Shown here piece by piece: positions 44,663 through 53,577 of a DNA stretch of 64,000 nucleotides. Source of the stretch: Halobacillus sp. A5 (lineage in GTDB: Bacteria; Bacillota; Bacilli; Bacillales; Halobacillaceae). The stretch lies in assembly GCF_024189315.1 (NCBI RefSeq), contig NZ_JAIZEO010000001.1, positions 124,001 through 188,000 on the forward strand. The letters are read 5' to 3'. The stretch's first letter is position 1, and each line of letters begins with the position of its first letter. The notes beneath the pieces are model-generated. The model worked only from the letters and a program-made list of their open reading frames with translations. It made no database searches and was not told the origin of the DNA. The translations under genes and the position numbers were made by a program.

Positions 44663-46372
44663 ATGACAATTGGAACACGTCCATGGCATGTGCATTACCC
44701 ACCTGAGATACCGGCAAGCATAAAGTATGATGAAAAACCGCTCCATCAATTTTTAGAGGAAAGTGCTTTTCAATACGGAGAAAAGAAAGCGCTTTATTTT
44801 TTAGGGAAAGAGCTCACTTATAATGAGGTTTATGAAGATACAAAACTGTTCGCGAGCTATTTACAGAAGCTTGGACTAGAGCGGGGCGACCGTGTCTCGA
44901 TTATGCTGCCTAACTGTCCTCAGTCCGTTATTGCCTATTATGGTGTGCTTATGGCCGGGGGCACCGTGGTTCAGACGAATCCGCTCTATATGGAAAGGGA
45001 GCTTGAATATCAGCTTAAAGATTCGGGTGCTAAAATGATATTGTGCTTAGACGTGCTTTATCCTAAAGCAGCGAATGTTAAAACAAATACAGAGCTTGAA
45101 CATATCATCGTTACAGGAATAAAAGACTACCTGCCGTTTCCAAAGAATAAGATTTATCCATTTATTCAGAGAAGACAATATCAGATGCTTGTAATGCCGG
45201 AACAGTCAACAAATACTCATCTCTGGACCCACATGCTTAATGACAGCAGCGGCCAGGTTACACCTGTTGATATTGATGTAAGGGAAGATTTAGCGCTACT
45301 TCAGTACACAGGTGGTACGACAGGGTTTCCAAAGGGAGTAATGCTGACACATTACAATTTAGTAGCTAATACCCAAATGTCAATGAAGTGGCTCTATAAA
45401 TGTGAAGCCGGAAAAGAAACTGTATTGGCTATTTTACCATTTTTCCACGTCTACGGGATGACTTCAGTGATGAATTTATCTGTGATGATGGGAAACCGGA
45501 TGATTCTAATGCCTAAATTCGAAGCGGAAGATGTGTTAAAAGTAATCAACAAACAAAAGCCTACCCTTTTCCCTGGAGCCCCCACTATTTATATTGCCCT
45601 TTTAAATCATCCTGACTTGAAAAAGTACGATCTTTCATCTGTTGAAGCGTGTATAAGCGGTTCGGCTCCCCTGCCGGTTGAGGTTCAGGAAAAGTTTGAA
45701 GAGGTCACGGGAGGAAAATTAGTGGAAGGCTACGGGTTAACAGAAACCTCTCCAGTAACTCACTCTAATTTTATTTGGACAAATCGAGTGAGTGGAAGCA
45801 TCGGTGTGCCATGGCCTGATACTGATGCAAAGATATATAGGATGGAAGCTGATGAAGAGGCTGAAAATGGAGAGATCGGAGAAATAGTTGTTAAAGGCCC
45901 TCAAGTGATGAAAGGCTATTGGAATAAAAAAGAAGAAACGGACCAGGTCTTAAGTAAAGAGGGATGGCTGCGTACAGGTGATATGGGGTACATGAGTGAC
46001 GATGGTTACTTTTATGTAGTTGATCGTAAGAAGGATATGATTATTGCCGGCGGCTATAATATCTATCCACGGGAAGTTGAAGAAGTACTGTATGAGCATG
46101 AAGCCATCCAGGAAGCGGTTATTATAGGTGTTCCTGACCCTTATCGGGGAGAAACTGTTAAAGCATTTATTGTAAAGAAACAAGGGAAGAATGTTACTGA
46201 AGAAGAGCTCGAAGATTTTTGCAGAAATAATATGGCCGCATATAAAATACCGAGAGTGTATGAATTCCGTAATGAACTGCCTAAAACTGCAGTAGGTAAA
46301 ATTTTAAGAAGGACTTTGGTGGAAGAAGAAAAAAAGAAAATGGAAGATTCTGAACCGCTCCAAAGCTCATAG
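44663..46372 (+). CDS. lcfA: Long-chain fatty-acid-CoA ligase
   Basis: It activates fatty acids to acyl-CoA with ATP, the entry into beta-oxidation. The 569-residue ANL-superfamily enzyme shows the P-loop YTGGTTGFPKGVMLTHYN, the A5 motif GYGLTETSPVTH, the A8 hinge (GWLRTGDMGYMSDDGYFYVVDRKKDMI) and the C-terminal catalytic Lys in PKTAVGKILRR. It opens the cluster lcfA-fadR-fadB-etfB-etfA. GGGAGGG precedes ATG 44663. Membrane-associated location is expected from the family. Confidence 0.95.
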   Translation: MTIGTRPWHVHYPPEIPASIKYDEKPLHQFLEESAFQYGEKKALYFLGKELTYNEVYEDTKLFASYLQKLGLERGDRVSIMLPNCPQSVIAYYGVLMAGGTVVQTNPLYMERELEYQLKDSGAKMILCLDVLYPKAANVKTNTELEHIIVTGIKDYLPFPKNKIYPFIQRRQYQMLVMPEQSTNTHLWTHMLNDSSGQVTPVDIDVREDLALLQYTGGTTGFPKGVMLTHYNLVANTQMSMKWLYKCEAGKETVLAILPFFHVYGMTSVMNLSVMMGNRMILMPKFEAEDVLKVINKQKPTLFPGAPTIYIALLNHPDLKKYDLSSVEACISGSAPLPVEVQEKFEEVTGGKLVEGYGLTETSPVTHSNFIWTNRVSGSIGVPWPDTDAKIYRMEADEEAENGEIGEIVVKGPQVMKGYWNKKEETDQVLSKEGWLRTGDMGYMSDDGYFYVVDRKKDMIIAGGYNIYPREVEEVLYEHEAIQEAVIIGVPDPYRGETVKAFIVKKQGKNVTEEELEDFCRNNMAAYKIPRVYEFRNELPKTAVGKILRRTLVEEEKKKMEDSEPLQSS

Positions 46373-46383
46373 ATTTTTCATGA

Positions 46384-46433
46384 TTGACAGATTTATTTTT
46401 GGAATGTAATATAATAGATGAATGACCATTCAT
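46384..46433 (+). promoter_or_regulatory. fadR promoter with FadR operator
   Basis: TTGACA (46384-46389), 17 bases, TAATAT (46407-46412). Immediately downstream, ATGAATG-AC-CATTCAT (46418-46433) is a perfect inverted repeat that fits the known Bacillus FadR (YsiA) operator with its TGAATGA/TCATTCA half-sites. It would cover the transcription start, so FadR likely represses its own gene and fadB-etfBA; acyl-CoA should relieve this. Confidence 0.85.
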
Positions 46434-46459
46434 TCATTTTCATTAAGGCAGGGGATTAC

Positions 46460-47047
46460 ATGAACAAAAACAAACCGAAGTACAAACAAATAATAGACGC
46501 AGCAGTGGTCGTCATTGCTGAAAATGGATATCACTCCTCGCAGGTATCAAAAATAGCCAAACAGGCCGGAGTGGCGGATGGTACTATTTATTTATATTTC
46601 AAAAATAAGGAAGATATATTAATTTCACTTTTTCAAGACAAAATGGGCCAGTTCATAGAGAAGGTTGAACAAGAAACCACATCCCGGCAGTCAGCGGAGG
46701 AGAAGCTGTTAACTCTGGTGGAAACTCACTTTAAACAACTGGCTGCCGACCATCATTTGGCTATTGTAACACAGCTTGAACTGCGGCAATCGAATAAGGA
46801 GCTGCGTTACAAGATAAATACCGTCTTAAAGCGTTATTTAGCAGTCATTGATCACATCGTGGATGAAGGGATTCAAGAAAATCTGTTCCGGAATAACCTT
46901 AATCGCAGGCTTGTACGCCAGCTTATCTTTGGAATGATGGATGAAGCCGTAACGAATTGGGTAATGAAGGAACAGAAATATAACTTAGAAGAGCAAGCGA
47001 AAGATGTCCATAGCTTAATCGTCTATGGACTGGCTGAACCACGGTAA
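46460..47047 (+). CDS. fadR: TetR-family fatty-acid degradation repressor FadR
   Basis: FadR represses beta-oxidation genes and releases DNA on binding long-chain acyl-CoA. The 195-residue TetR protein has the HTH VSKIAKQAGVADGTIYLYFKNKEDIL near the N-terminus and a helical ligand domain (AIVTQLELRQSNKELRYKIN). These match B. subtilis FadR (YsiA) closely. ATG 46460 has AGGGG eight bases upstream; the longer frame would overlap its own operator. fadB follows after 17 bases. Confidence 0.94.
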   Translation: MNKNKPKYKQIIDAAVVVIAENGYHSSQVSKIAKQAGVADGTIYLYFKNKEDILISLFQDKMGQFIEKVEQETTSRQSAEEKLLTLVETHFKQLAADHHLAIVTQLELRQSNKELRYKINTVLKRYLAVIDHIVDEGIQENLFRNNLNRRLVRQLIFGMMDEAVTNWVMKEQKYNLEEQAKDVHSLIVYGLAEPR

Positions 47048-47064
47048 TGAAGGGGAGATAAAGA

Positions 47065-47838
47065 TTGTCTACTTTGCAAGTTATAACTAAAGGAAACGTA
47101 GCTGAAATTACAATTCAAAGTCCTCCGGCAAATGCACTGTCCAGCTCAATTTTAAGGGATTTATCTAAAGAATTAGATCAAATCGAAAGCAATAAAACGA
47201 TTAAAGCCATCCTTCTTAAAGGAGAAGGAAAGTTCTTTTCAGCGGGAGCAGATATCAAAGAATTTACATCTTTTCAAAGTTCAACAGATTCAGGTAGCTT
47301 AGCAGGTAATGGACAGCAGCTGTTTAATCGAATAGAACACTTCCACATTCCCGTTATTGCTGCTATTCATGGAGCCGCGTTAGGCGGGGGATTAGAGCTT
47401 GCGATGGCCTGCCATATCCGATATGTAGCTGAGGATGCCAAACTTGGCCTGCCAGAAATAAACCTGGGCATTATTCCGGGATTTGCTGGTACACAGCGGC
47501 TGCCAAGGTACGTAGGGTCGGCTAAGGCATATGAGATGGTTCTAACGGGCGTCCCGATTACAGGGGCAGAGGCCGCAGCAGCTGGTCTGGCCAATAAGAG
47601 CTTTAGTAACGAAAATCTTTTTGAGGAAGCTGAAAAAATGGCTCAGTTGATCGCTTCTAAGAGCGGACCTGCCATAAATCAGGTGATGAAATTAGTTCCT
47701 TACGCTTACACGACCCAGCTGCAGGAAGGAATTCAAAAAGAATCGCAGGCCTTTGCCGAAGTCTTTAAAAACGAAGATGCACGTGAAGGAGTAAAGGCTT
47801 TCATTGAAAAACGCAAACCCGAATTTAAGGATCAATAG
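47065..47838 (+). CDS. fadB: Enoyl-CoA hydratase
   Basis: It hydrates trans-2-enoyl-CoA in the second step of beta-oxidation. The 257-residue crotonase has the oxyanion-hole segments KFFSAGADIKEFTSF and IHGAALGGGLELAMACHIRY, and the catalytic glutamate region LGLPEINLGIIPGFAGTQRLPR. B. subtilis fadB at this site is also a stand-alone hydratase, not the large E. coli fusion. The start is TTG 47065 after GAAGGGGAGATAAA. Neighbours fadR, etfB and etfA support the role. Confidence 0.93.
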   Translation: MSTLQVITKGNVAEITIQSPPANALSSSILRDLSKELDQIESNKTIKAILLKGEGKFFSAGADIKEFTSFQSSTDSGSLAGNGQQLFNRIEHFHIPVIAAIHGAALGGGLELAMACHIRYVAEDAKLGLPEINLGIIPGFAGTQRLPRYVGSAKAYEMVLTGVPITGAEAAAAGLANKSFSNENLFEEAEKMAQLIASKSGPAINQVMKLVPYAYTTQLQEGIQKESQAFAEVFKNEDAREGVKAFIEKRKPEFKDQ

Positions 47839-47855
47839 TTTAGGAGGGAAAAATG

Positions 47856-48629
47856 ATGAATATTTACGTACTATTAAAAAGGACTTTTGATACAGAGGAA
47901 AAAATCTCTATTACTAATGGAAAAATTGAAAATGATGGGGCAGAATTTATCATTAACCCGTACGATGAATATGCCGTAGAAGAAGCGATTAAACTGCGCG
48001 ATGTCCACGGTGGTGAAGTAACAGTAGTAACGATTGGTGAAGAAGATTCAGAAAAACAGCTGCGAACAGCATTAGCTATGGGTGCAGATAAAGCGGTATT
48101 GATCAATACGGAAGAAGATCTGGAAGAAGGCGATCAATTTACGACAGTAAAAATTCTTGAGGCGTTCTTTGACGGTAAAGAAGTTGACCTTATTCTTGGA
48201 GGAAACGTCGCTATTGATGAAGCCAGCGGTCAGGTAGGACCTCGTCTTGCTGAACGGTTGAGCATGCCCTGCGTAACAACAATAACTAACATAGAGATCA
48301 ATGGCAGTGACGTCCAAATAGAACGAGACGTCGAAGGTGATGTAGAGAAGGTAGAGACATCACTTCCGTTAATTGTAACCTGCCAGCAAGGGTTAAATGA
48401 ACCACGTTACCCATCGCTGCCGGGGATTATGAAAGCGAAAAAGAAGCCGCTTGAGGAGCTCGAAATTGATGACCTTGACCTTGAAGCTGAAGATGTAGAA
48501 CCAAAAACAAGAACTACAGAAATTTTCCTTCCGCCAGAGAAGCAGGCGGGTAAAGTGCTTGAAGGTGAAACAGGAGAACAAGTCAAAGAATTAGTATCTT
48601 TATTAAAGTCAGAAGCTAAAGTTCTTTAA
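47856..48629 (+). CDS. etfB: Electron transfer flavoprotein beta subunit
   Basis: EtfB binds AMP and, with EtfA, carries electrons from acyl-CoA dehydrogenases to the quinone pool. The 257-residue sequence has NIYVLLKRTFDTEEKIS, NPYDEYAVEEAIKLRD and the signature VDLILGGNVAIDEASGQVGPRLAE. AGGAGGG serves either of two adjacent ATGs (47853, 47856); I chose the second for spacing and length. The product is markedly acidic. etfA follows 28 bases later. Confidence 0.94.
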   Translation: MNIYVLLKRTFDTEEKISITNGKIENDGAEFIINPYDEYAVEEAIKLRDVHGGEVTVVTIGEEDSEKQLRTALAMGADKAVLINTEEDLEEGDQFTTVKILEAFFDGKEVDLILGGNVAIDEASGQVGPRLAERLSMPCVTTITNIEINGSDVQIERDVEGDVEKVETSLPLIVTCQQGLNEPRYPSLPGIMKAKKKPLEELEIDDLDLEAEDVEPKTRTTEIFLPPEKQAGKVLEGETGEQVKELVSLLKSEAKVL

Positions 48630-48657
48630 GAGCGTTTTTTTGGAAAGGAGACTAATG

Positions 48658-49638
48658 ATGAGTAAAAAAGTACTGGTAATTGGAGAAACACGTGAAGGTA
48701 CTCTTAGAAATGTTACCTTTGAGGCAATTGCTGCAGCTAATATCATAAGCGATGGTGGAGAGGTAGTCGGCGTCCTTTGCGGTGAAGGTCAATTAGAAAA
48801 TATGGGGAAAGAAATGGTTTACCACGGAGCGGACCGTGTCATAACTGTAGCAAATGAAAATTTGAAAACGTATACATCTGACGGTTTTGGCCAGGCTTTG
48901 CAGGCTGTAATAGACGATGAGTCTCCTGGTGGAATTGTCATGGGTCATACTTCTATCGGTAAAGATATTACTCCCAAATTAGCCAGCCGGCTTGAATCTG
49001 GTTTGATTTCCGATGCGACAGAAGTGTTGGCAGAGGGAGGAAAAATCGTATTTACCCGCCCGATTTATTCTGGGAAAGCATTTGAGAAAAAAGAAATTAA
49101 GGATGGTATCATTTTTGCTACGATTCGTCCAAATAATATTCCTGCAGAGCCGCGCGACGACTCTAGAGTTGGTGAAGTCACAGAAAAAAATGTAGAGATT
49201 ACAAACATCCGTACTATTATTAAAGATATTATCCGCAAATCTTCTGATGGAGTAGATTTGTCAGAGGCTAAAGTAATTGTAGCGGGTGGTCGTGGTGTGA
49301 AAAGTGCAGAAGGATTTCAGCCCTTAGAAGAGCTGGCAGACATCCTGGGAGGAACAGTGGGAGCTTCACGTGGTGCCTGCGATGCCGGGTATTGTGATTA
49401 CTCCCTGCAGATTGGGCAGACGGGTAAAGTGGTAACCCCGGATTTATATATTGCCTGCGGAATATCAGGTGCAATACAGCACTTAGCGGGGATGTCAAAC
49501 TCTAAAGTGATTGTAGCCATTAACAAAGATCCAGAAGCCAATATCTTTAATGTGGCTGATTACGGTATTGTAGGAGATTTGTTCGATGTTGTACCTAAGC
49601 TGATTGAAGAAATCAAGCAGGTTAAGGTAAACGCATAA
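48658..49638 (+). CDS. etfA: Electron transfer flavoprotein alpha subunit
   Basis: EtfA carries the FAD of the ETF dimer. The 326 residues comprise an N-terminal ETF domain and the C-terminal FAD domain with AGGRGVKSAEGF, GASRGACDAGY, QIGQTGKVVTPDLYIACGIS and the signature GAIQHLAGMSNSKVIVAIN. AAAGGAG is placed to serve ATG 48655 or 48658. It ends the beta-oxidation cluster, before a terminator. No acyl-CoA dehydrogenase lies in the window. Confidence 0.95.
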   Translation: MSKKVLVIGETREGTLRNVTFEAIAAANIISDGGEVVGVLCGEGQLENMGKEMVYHGADRVITVANENLKTYTSDGFGQALQAVIDDESPGGIVMGHTSIGKDITPKLASRLESGLISDATEVLAEGGKIVFTRPIYSGKAFEKKEIKDGIIFATIRPNNIPAEPRDDSRVGEVTEKNVEITNIRTIIKDIIRKSSDGVDLSEAKVIVAGGRGVKSAEGFQPLEELADILGGTVGASRGACDAGYCDYSLQIGQTGKVVTPDLYIACGISGAIQHLAGMSNSKVIVAINKDPEANIFNVADYGIVGDLFDVVPKLIEEIKQVKVNA

Positions 49639-49655
49639 AAAGAGTGATTTTATAC

Positions 49656-49697
49656 AAAGCTAAAGCAGATAAATCTCGTCTGCTTTAGCTTTTACTT
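49656..49697 (+). terminator. Terminator after etfA
   Basis: Perfect 14-base arms (49656-49669 and 49679-49692, AAAGCTAAAGCAGA and complement), then a T-rich tail. Confidence 0.93.
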
Positions 49698-49943
49698 TTT
49701 ACTGTTATGAAAATCAAAACCATTAAACCCTCGAGCAGTCCGATTTTTGTGCCCCGCTTTTTCCTGTTTATTTTTCGTAATAAAAAAGGGAAAATACAGA
49801 CATAAGGTTTTATATCATTGTTTATAAAATCGCGCTGATTCGTGCTTTGCTCACACTTTTATCTGCATAAACAAATTGTTAGTCAGTTAAAATAGAAAGT
49901 GATATACTTTGTACAGACTAAAAGAACGAGGAGGTTTTTGATA
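49698..49943 (+). promoter_or_regulatory. Intergenic region with trxA promoter
   Basis: About 245 bases without a gene. Near its right end TATACT (49903-49908) with TTAGTC (49879-49884) at 18 bases is the best sigma-A promoter candidate for trxA. I did not find a convincing sigma-B promoter or Spx-type element. The rest shows nothing recognisable. Confidence 0.4.
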
Positions 49944-50258
49944 ATGGCACTTGTTAAAGCAACAGATCAGAATTTCACTGAAGAAACTGGTGAAGGACTA
50001 GTTCTTGCGGATTTTTGGGCGCCGTGGTGCGGTCCTTGTAAAATGATTGCTCCAGTACTTGAAGAACTTGATGAAGAAATGAGTGATCAAGTTAAAATTG
50101 TAAAACTGGATGTGGACGAAAACCAGGAAACTGCCAGTAAATTTGGGGTAATGAGTATCCCTACGCTGCTTCTTTTTAAAGATGGTAAAGTAGTGGACCA
50201 AGTTATTGGATTCCAGCCTAAAGAGGCATTAGCTGAATTAATTACAAAGCATTCTTAA
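49944..50258 (+). CDS. trxA: Thioredoxin
   Basis: The general disulfide reductase of the cytoplasm, fed by thioredoxin reductase. The 104-residue protein has the active site [10 protein letters not shown], the buried Asp, and the cis-Pro loop [17 protein letters not shown] 49944 follows GAGGAGGTTTTTGATA; 15 open codons upstream run through the promoter region. Single gene between two terminators. Confidence 0.97.
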   Translation: MALVKATDQNFTEETGEGLVLADFWAPWCGPCKMIAPVLEELDEEMSDQVKIVKLDVDENQETASKFGVMSIPTLLLFKDGKVVDQVIGFQPKEALAELITKHS

Positions 50259-50273
50259 TTTAAAAATTAAATG

Positions 50274-50302
50274 GCCACGCTGCTCGTGCAGCGTGGCTTT
50301 TT
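50274..50302 (+). terminator. Terminator after trxA
   Basis: Perfect ten-base arms GCCACGCTGC (50274-50283) and GCAGCGTGGC (50288-50297) around TCGT, then TTTTT. Confidence 0.95.
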
Positions 50303-50371
50303 GCTGTATAACATTTCCTGAATGTGGTACCTTCATTGTAAGGAACCTGTTAGAAAGCGGGGTGGGCAACA

Positions 50372-52162
50372 ATGAATAACAATATTAAAGAAAAGCTTGC
50401 TGTTCTGCCGGCACAGCCTGGATGTTATTTAATGAAAGACAGACATAAAACAATTATTTACGTTGGAAAAGCAAAAGTATTAAAAAATAGAGTAAGGTCC
50501 TACTTTACAGGCGCACACGATAGAAAAACTCAGCGCCTTGTTCAGGAGATTACCGATTTCGAGTATATAGTCACTACCTCTGAGATTGAAGCTTTAATTT
50601 TAGAAATGAATTTAATTAAAAAGCATGATCCGAAATATAACGTGATGCTAAAAGATGATAAGACGTACCCGTATTTAAAAGTGACGTCTGAGCGTCATCC
50701 TAAATTGATTGTTACACGTAAAGTGAAAAAGGATAAAGGGAAATACTTTGGACCTTATCCGAACGTGATTGCGGCACGTGAAACAAAAAAGCTGTTAGAC
50801 CGATTATATCCGCTTCGGAAATGTAATACGATGCCTGACCGGGTTTGTTTGTATTATCATATGCACCAGTGTCTTGGACCCTGTGAGTTTCATGTTTCTA
50901 AAGAAACGAACCAGGAAATCGTCCAAAGCATTACTTCTTTTTTAAGCGGAGGCCACAAGGATATTAAAAGTGAATTAAAGAATAAAATGCAGGAGGCTTC
51001 CGAAAAGCTCGATTTTGAAAGAGCGAAAGAGTACCGTGACCAAATCGAACATATTAAGTCAGTGATGGAACAGCAGAAAATGACGATGAATGATCAGATT
51101 GACCGGGATGTGTTTGGTTATTCTTATAATAAAGGCTGGATGTGTGTCCAGGTTTTTTTCATTCGTCAGGGCAAGTTAATTGAGCGCGATGTGGCATTAT
51201 TCCCATTCTTTGATGATCCGCACGACACATTTCTCAGCTATATCGGACGTTTCTACATTCATCAAAATCATCCTTATCCAAAAGAACTTCTAGTACCTGT
51301 TGGGACGAACACAGATATATTAGAGGGTGTTGTAGATACTAAAGTGATGATTCCAATGCGCGGACGTAAGAAAGAACTTGTACAGTTAGCCATGAAGAAT
51401 GCAGAAATTTCCCTTGAAGAGAAGTTTGCCCTCATTGAAAGGGACGAAGAAAGAACGATTAAAGCGGTCGAGACTCTGGGAAACAAATTAAACATTGAAG
51501 TACCGCATCGAATTGAAGCGTTCGATAATTCCAACATCCAAGGAACTGACCCGGTGTCTGCAATGGTTGTATTTATCGATGGTAAACCGAATAAAAAAGA
51601 ATACCGCAAATATAAAGTGAAGAACGTGCAGGGACCAGATGATTATGACACGATGAGAGAAGTTATCCGGCGCCGCTACACTCGTGTATTAAAAGAAGAG
51701 CTTCCACTCCCCGATCTGATTGTAATAGATGGCGGAAAAGGCCAGATGACTGCTGCTTTAGATGTGTTAGAAAACGAGCTGGGGCTTGATATTCCATTAT
51801 GCGGACTTGCCAAGGACGATAAGCACAAAACCAGTGAACTGCTCTATGGCGCTCCTCCAGTAAGGGTCGATCTGGAACGCAACTCACAGGAGTTTTATCT
51901 GGTGCAGCGAATTCAGGATGAAGTCCACCGTTTTGCGATTTCCTTTCACCGCCAGCTTAGAGGAAAGGGTGCCATACAATCGGAGCTCGATCAGATACCT
52001 GGTGTAGGACAGAAAAGAAGAAGACTTCTTCTGCGGCATTTTAAATCCGTTAAAGAAATAAAGGAAGCTTCCCCTGAAGATATAACAAAACTTGGAGTCC
52101 CCGCTCCGGTTGCAGAGACGATATTAAATGCTTTAAACGAAGAAGAGCCGGCTGAAGAATAA
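50372..52162 (+). CDS. uvrC: Excinuclease ABC subunit C
   Basis: UvrC makes both cuts around a lesion in nucleotide excision repair. The 596 residues hold the GIY-YIG nuclease ([19 protein letters not shown]), a Cys cluster, the UvrB-binding UVR motif ([20 protein letters not shown]), the RNase H-like C-terminal nuclease ([22 protein letters not shown]) and tandem HhH ([19 protein letters not shown]). ATG 50372 follows GCGGGGTGGGCAACA. No LexA box (CGAAC-N4-GTTCG) is seen in the short upstream gap. Confidence 0.97.
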   Translation: MNNNIKEKLAVLPAQPGCYLMKDRHKTIIYVGKAKVLKNRVRSYFTGAHDRKTQRLVQEITDFEYIVTTSEIEALILEMNLIKKHDPKYNVMLKDDKTYPYLKVTSERHPKLIVTRKVKKDKGKYFGPYPNVIAARETKKLLDRLYPLRKCNTMPDRVCLYYHMHQCLGPCEFHVSKETNQEIVQSITSFLSGGHKDIKSELKNKMQEASEKLDFERAKEYRDQIEHIKSVMEQQKMTMNDQIDRDVFGYSYNKGWMCVQVFFIRQGKLIERDVALFPFFDDPHDTFLSYIGRFYIHQNHPYPKELLVPVGTNTDILEGVVDTKVMIPMRGRKKELVQLAMKNAEISLEEKFALIERDEERTIKAVETLGNKLNIEVPHRIEAFDNSNIQGTDPVSAMVVFIDGKPNKKEYRKYKVKNVQGPDDYDTMREVIRRRYTRVLKEELPLPDLIVIDGGKGQMTAALDVLENELGLDIPLCGLAKDDKHKTSELLYGAPPVRVDLERNSQEFYLVQRIQDEVHRFAISFHRQLRGKGAIQSELDQIPGVGQKRRRLLLRHFKSVKEIKEASPEDITKLGVPAPVAETILNALNEEEPAEE

Positions 52163-52172
52163 CAGCCGGCTC
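52145..52172. terminator. Hairpin between convergent uvrC and yslB
   Basis: Perfect ten-base arms GAGCCGGCTG (52145-52154) and CAGCCGGCTC (52163-52172), overlapping the uvrC stop; weak T tracts on both sides. Confidence 0.7.
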
Positions 52173-52175
52173 TAC

Positions 52176-52610
52176 TTATTCTTTTGTAGCTTTGATTTCA
52201 ATTATGTTTTCTTTTGTTAATATTTCTTCTATACATTCATATGTATCTCCTGTAATCGATTGGACAGCTTCCGCTAAAAAGCCGCATTCTAATCTAAAAT
52301 CGATTTGATATATTTTCTGGTTCAACCGTTTCTCTACAATATGACCCTGAAGATGAAAAACGAGTTCTCTTCTTTTTTCTTTTACAAGCTGCAGCTCGCC
52401 CCATCCCATGTATTGAAAAAACTCATATAATTCTTCGAAGGTTTCAAGACTTGTTTCCCTGGCAATATTTTTGCCCATAAAATAGAGTAGATAAGGAGCA
52501 TCCTTGCCGAGAAAGTCTGGTAATGTAAAATAACGAAGCATATCAAATCCTGCTCCGGTTGCTACGAGTGATGAAATGTTTTCAGTCGATAACTTAGCTG
52601 TATCCTTCAT
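52176..52610 (-). CDS. yslB: YslB family protein (DUF2507)
   Basis: A 144-residue soluble protein of DUF2507, related to the 4-vinyl-reductase/heme-NO-binding superfamily fold. Conserved features are GAGFDMLRYFTLPDFLGKDAPYLLYFMGKNIAR and the C-terminal DFRLECGFLAEAVQSITGDTYEC. A role is not known; the fold suggests a small-molecule binding pocket. I start at 52610 (MKDTAKLS), eight bases after AAAGGA; an ATG three codons upstream is too close to that site. Divergent from sdhC. Confidence 0.85.
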   Translation of the reverse strand: MKDTAKLSTENISSLVATGAGFDMLRYFTLPDFLGKDAPYLLYFMGKNIARETSLETFEELYEFFQYMGWGELQLVKEKRRELVFHLQGHIVEKRLNQKIYQIDFRLECGFLAEAVQSITGDTYECIEEILTKENIIEIKATKE

Positions 52611-52731
52611 GACGCTCATTCCTTTCTACCCATTATTATCGCTTGAAATTAAAAAACTAGCAACCGTATTTCATACATTTTAAGGGAATTGTGATAATTG
52701 CTCCATTTCCTGAAATTATGAACAGGTTTTC

Positions 52732-52903
52732 TTGACGGTATTATCTGATAGAAGTACAATAAACGTGTCACAAATTGTACATTTAGCAGTTTTGAAAAAG
52801 GAAACTTGGGGATTTCCTATCTTTTTTACCCGCTTATAAAAGCGCTTAACTGTCTGAAAAGTGTGCATCATAATATTGAGCAAACATCTTGAGGGGGGTA
52901 AAC
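52732..52903 (+). promoter_or_regulatory. sdhCAB promoter and leader with hairpins
   Basis: TTGACG (52732-52737), 17 bases, TACAAT (52755-52760) is a strong sigma-A promoter. The leader of about 135 bases has AGGAAA (52799-52804) pairing with TTTCCT (52813-52818) before a T run, a CGCTT/AAGCG hairpin (52831-52844), and TTACCC (52826-52831), which can pair with GGGTAA (52896-52901) next to the start codon. Post-transcriptional control is possible. Confidence 0.55.
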
Positions 52904-53524
52904 ATGGCAGGAACACGCGGATACGTAAACAGAAGATTACATTCACTATTAGGGGTTGTTCCAATTGGAATTTTCCTCATCCAGCACTTAACTGTGAACT
53001 TTTTTGCAACACGTGGACCCGAGGCGTTTAACTCGGCGGCTCACTTTATGGAGAGCTTGCCATATCGTTACGTATTGGAGATTTTTATTATCTTTTTACC
53101 ACTGTTGTTTCACTCCATTTACGGGGTATACATTGCATTCACGGCTAAAAGTAATCTTAAGACGTTTGGTTATTTTAGAAACTGGATGTTCATGTTACAG
53201 AGATTCACTGGAATCATTACGCTTATATTCATTGCGTGGCACGTGTGGGAAACTCGTATTGCGATTGGATTTGGCTGGGCAGAACTGAACTATCAGCTGA
53301 TGGAAGGAATCCTTACTGATCCATTCTTTTTCTGGTTCTACATAGTAGGGGTCATTTCTACAACTTTCCACTTTTCAAACGGCTTATGGTCATTCTTTGT
53401 AAGCTGGGGGATTACAGTGTCTCCGCGCTCACAGCAGATTATGACGTATGTGAGCATTGCAGTATTTGTTGCTATTTCTTACGTAGGTGTACGGACGTTA
53501 ATTCAGTTCGCCTACGGTTCATAA
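52904..53524 (+). CDS. sdhC: Succinate dehydrogenase cytochrome b558 subunit
   Basis: The membrane anchor of menaquinone-linked succinate dehydrogenase; it binds two haems b and passes electrons to menaquinone. The 206 residues have five membrane helices. His28, His70, His113 and His156 match the axial haem ligands of the B. subtilis diheme type. ATG 52904 (MAGTRGYVNRRLHSL) follows GAGGGGGG. sdhA and sdhB follow in one operon. Confidence 0.95.
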   Translation: MAGTRGYVNRRLHSLLGVVPIGIFLIQHLTVNFFATRGPEAFNSAAHFMESLPYRYVLEIFIIFLPLLFHSIYGVYIAFTAKSNLKTFGYFRNWMFMLQRFTGIITLIFIAWHVWETRIAIGFGWAELNYQLMEGILTDPFFFWFYIVGVISTTFHFSNGLWSFFVSWGITVSPRSQQIMTYVSIAVFVAISYVGVRTLIQFAYGS

Positions 53525-53577
53525 ACGTTAAAGGAGATAGAACATGAACGAGAAAGTCAAGGGAGTGAGCATTAATA

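Noticed and set aside
49698-49943. Sigma-B promoter for trxA
   Set aside because: No GTTTAA...GGGTAT pair with 13-15 spacing was found.
50303-50371. LexA box in front of uvrC
   Set aside because: GGAACCTGTTAG looks similar at first but lacks the CGAAC-N4-GTTCG spacing and symmetry.
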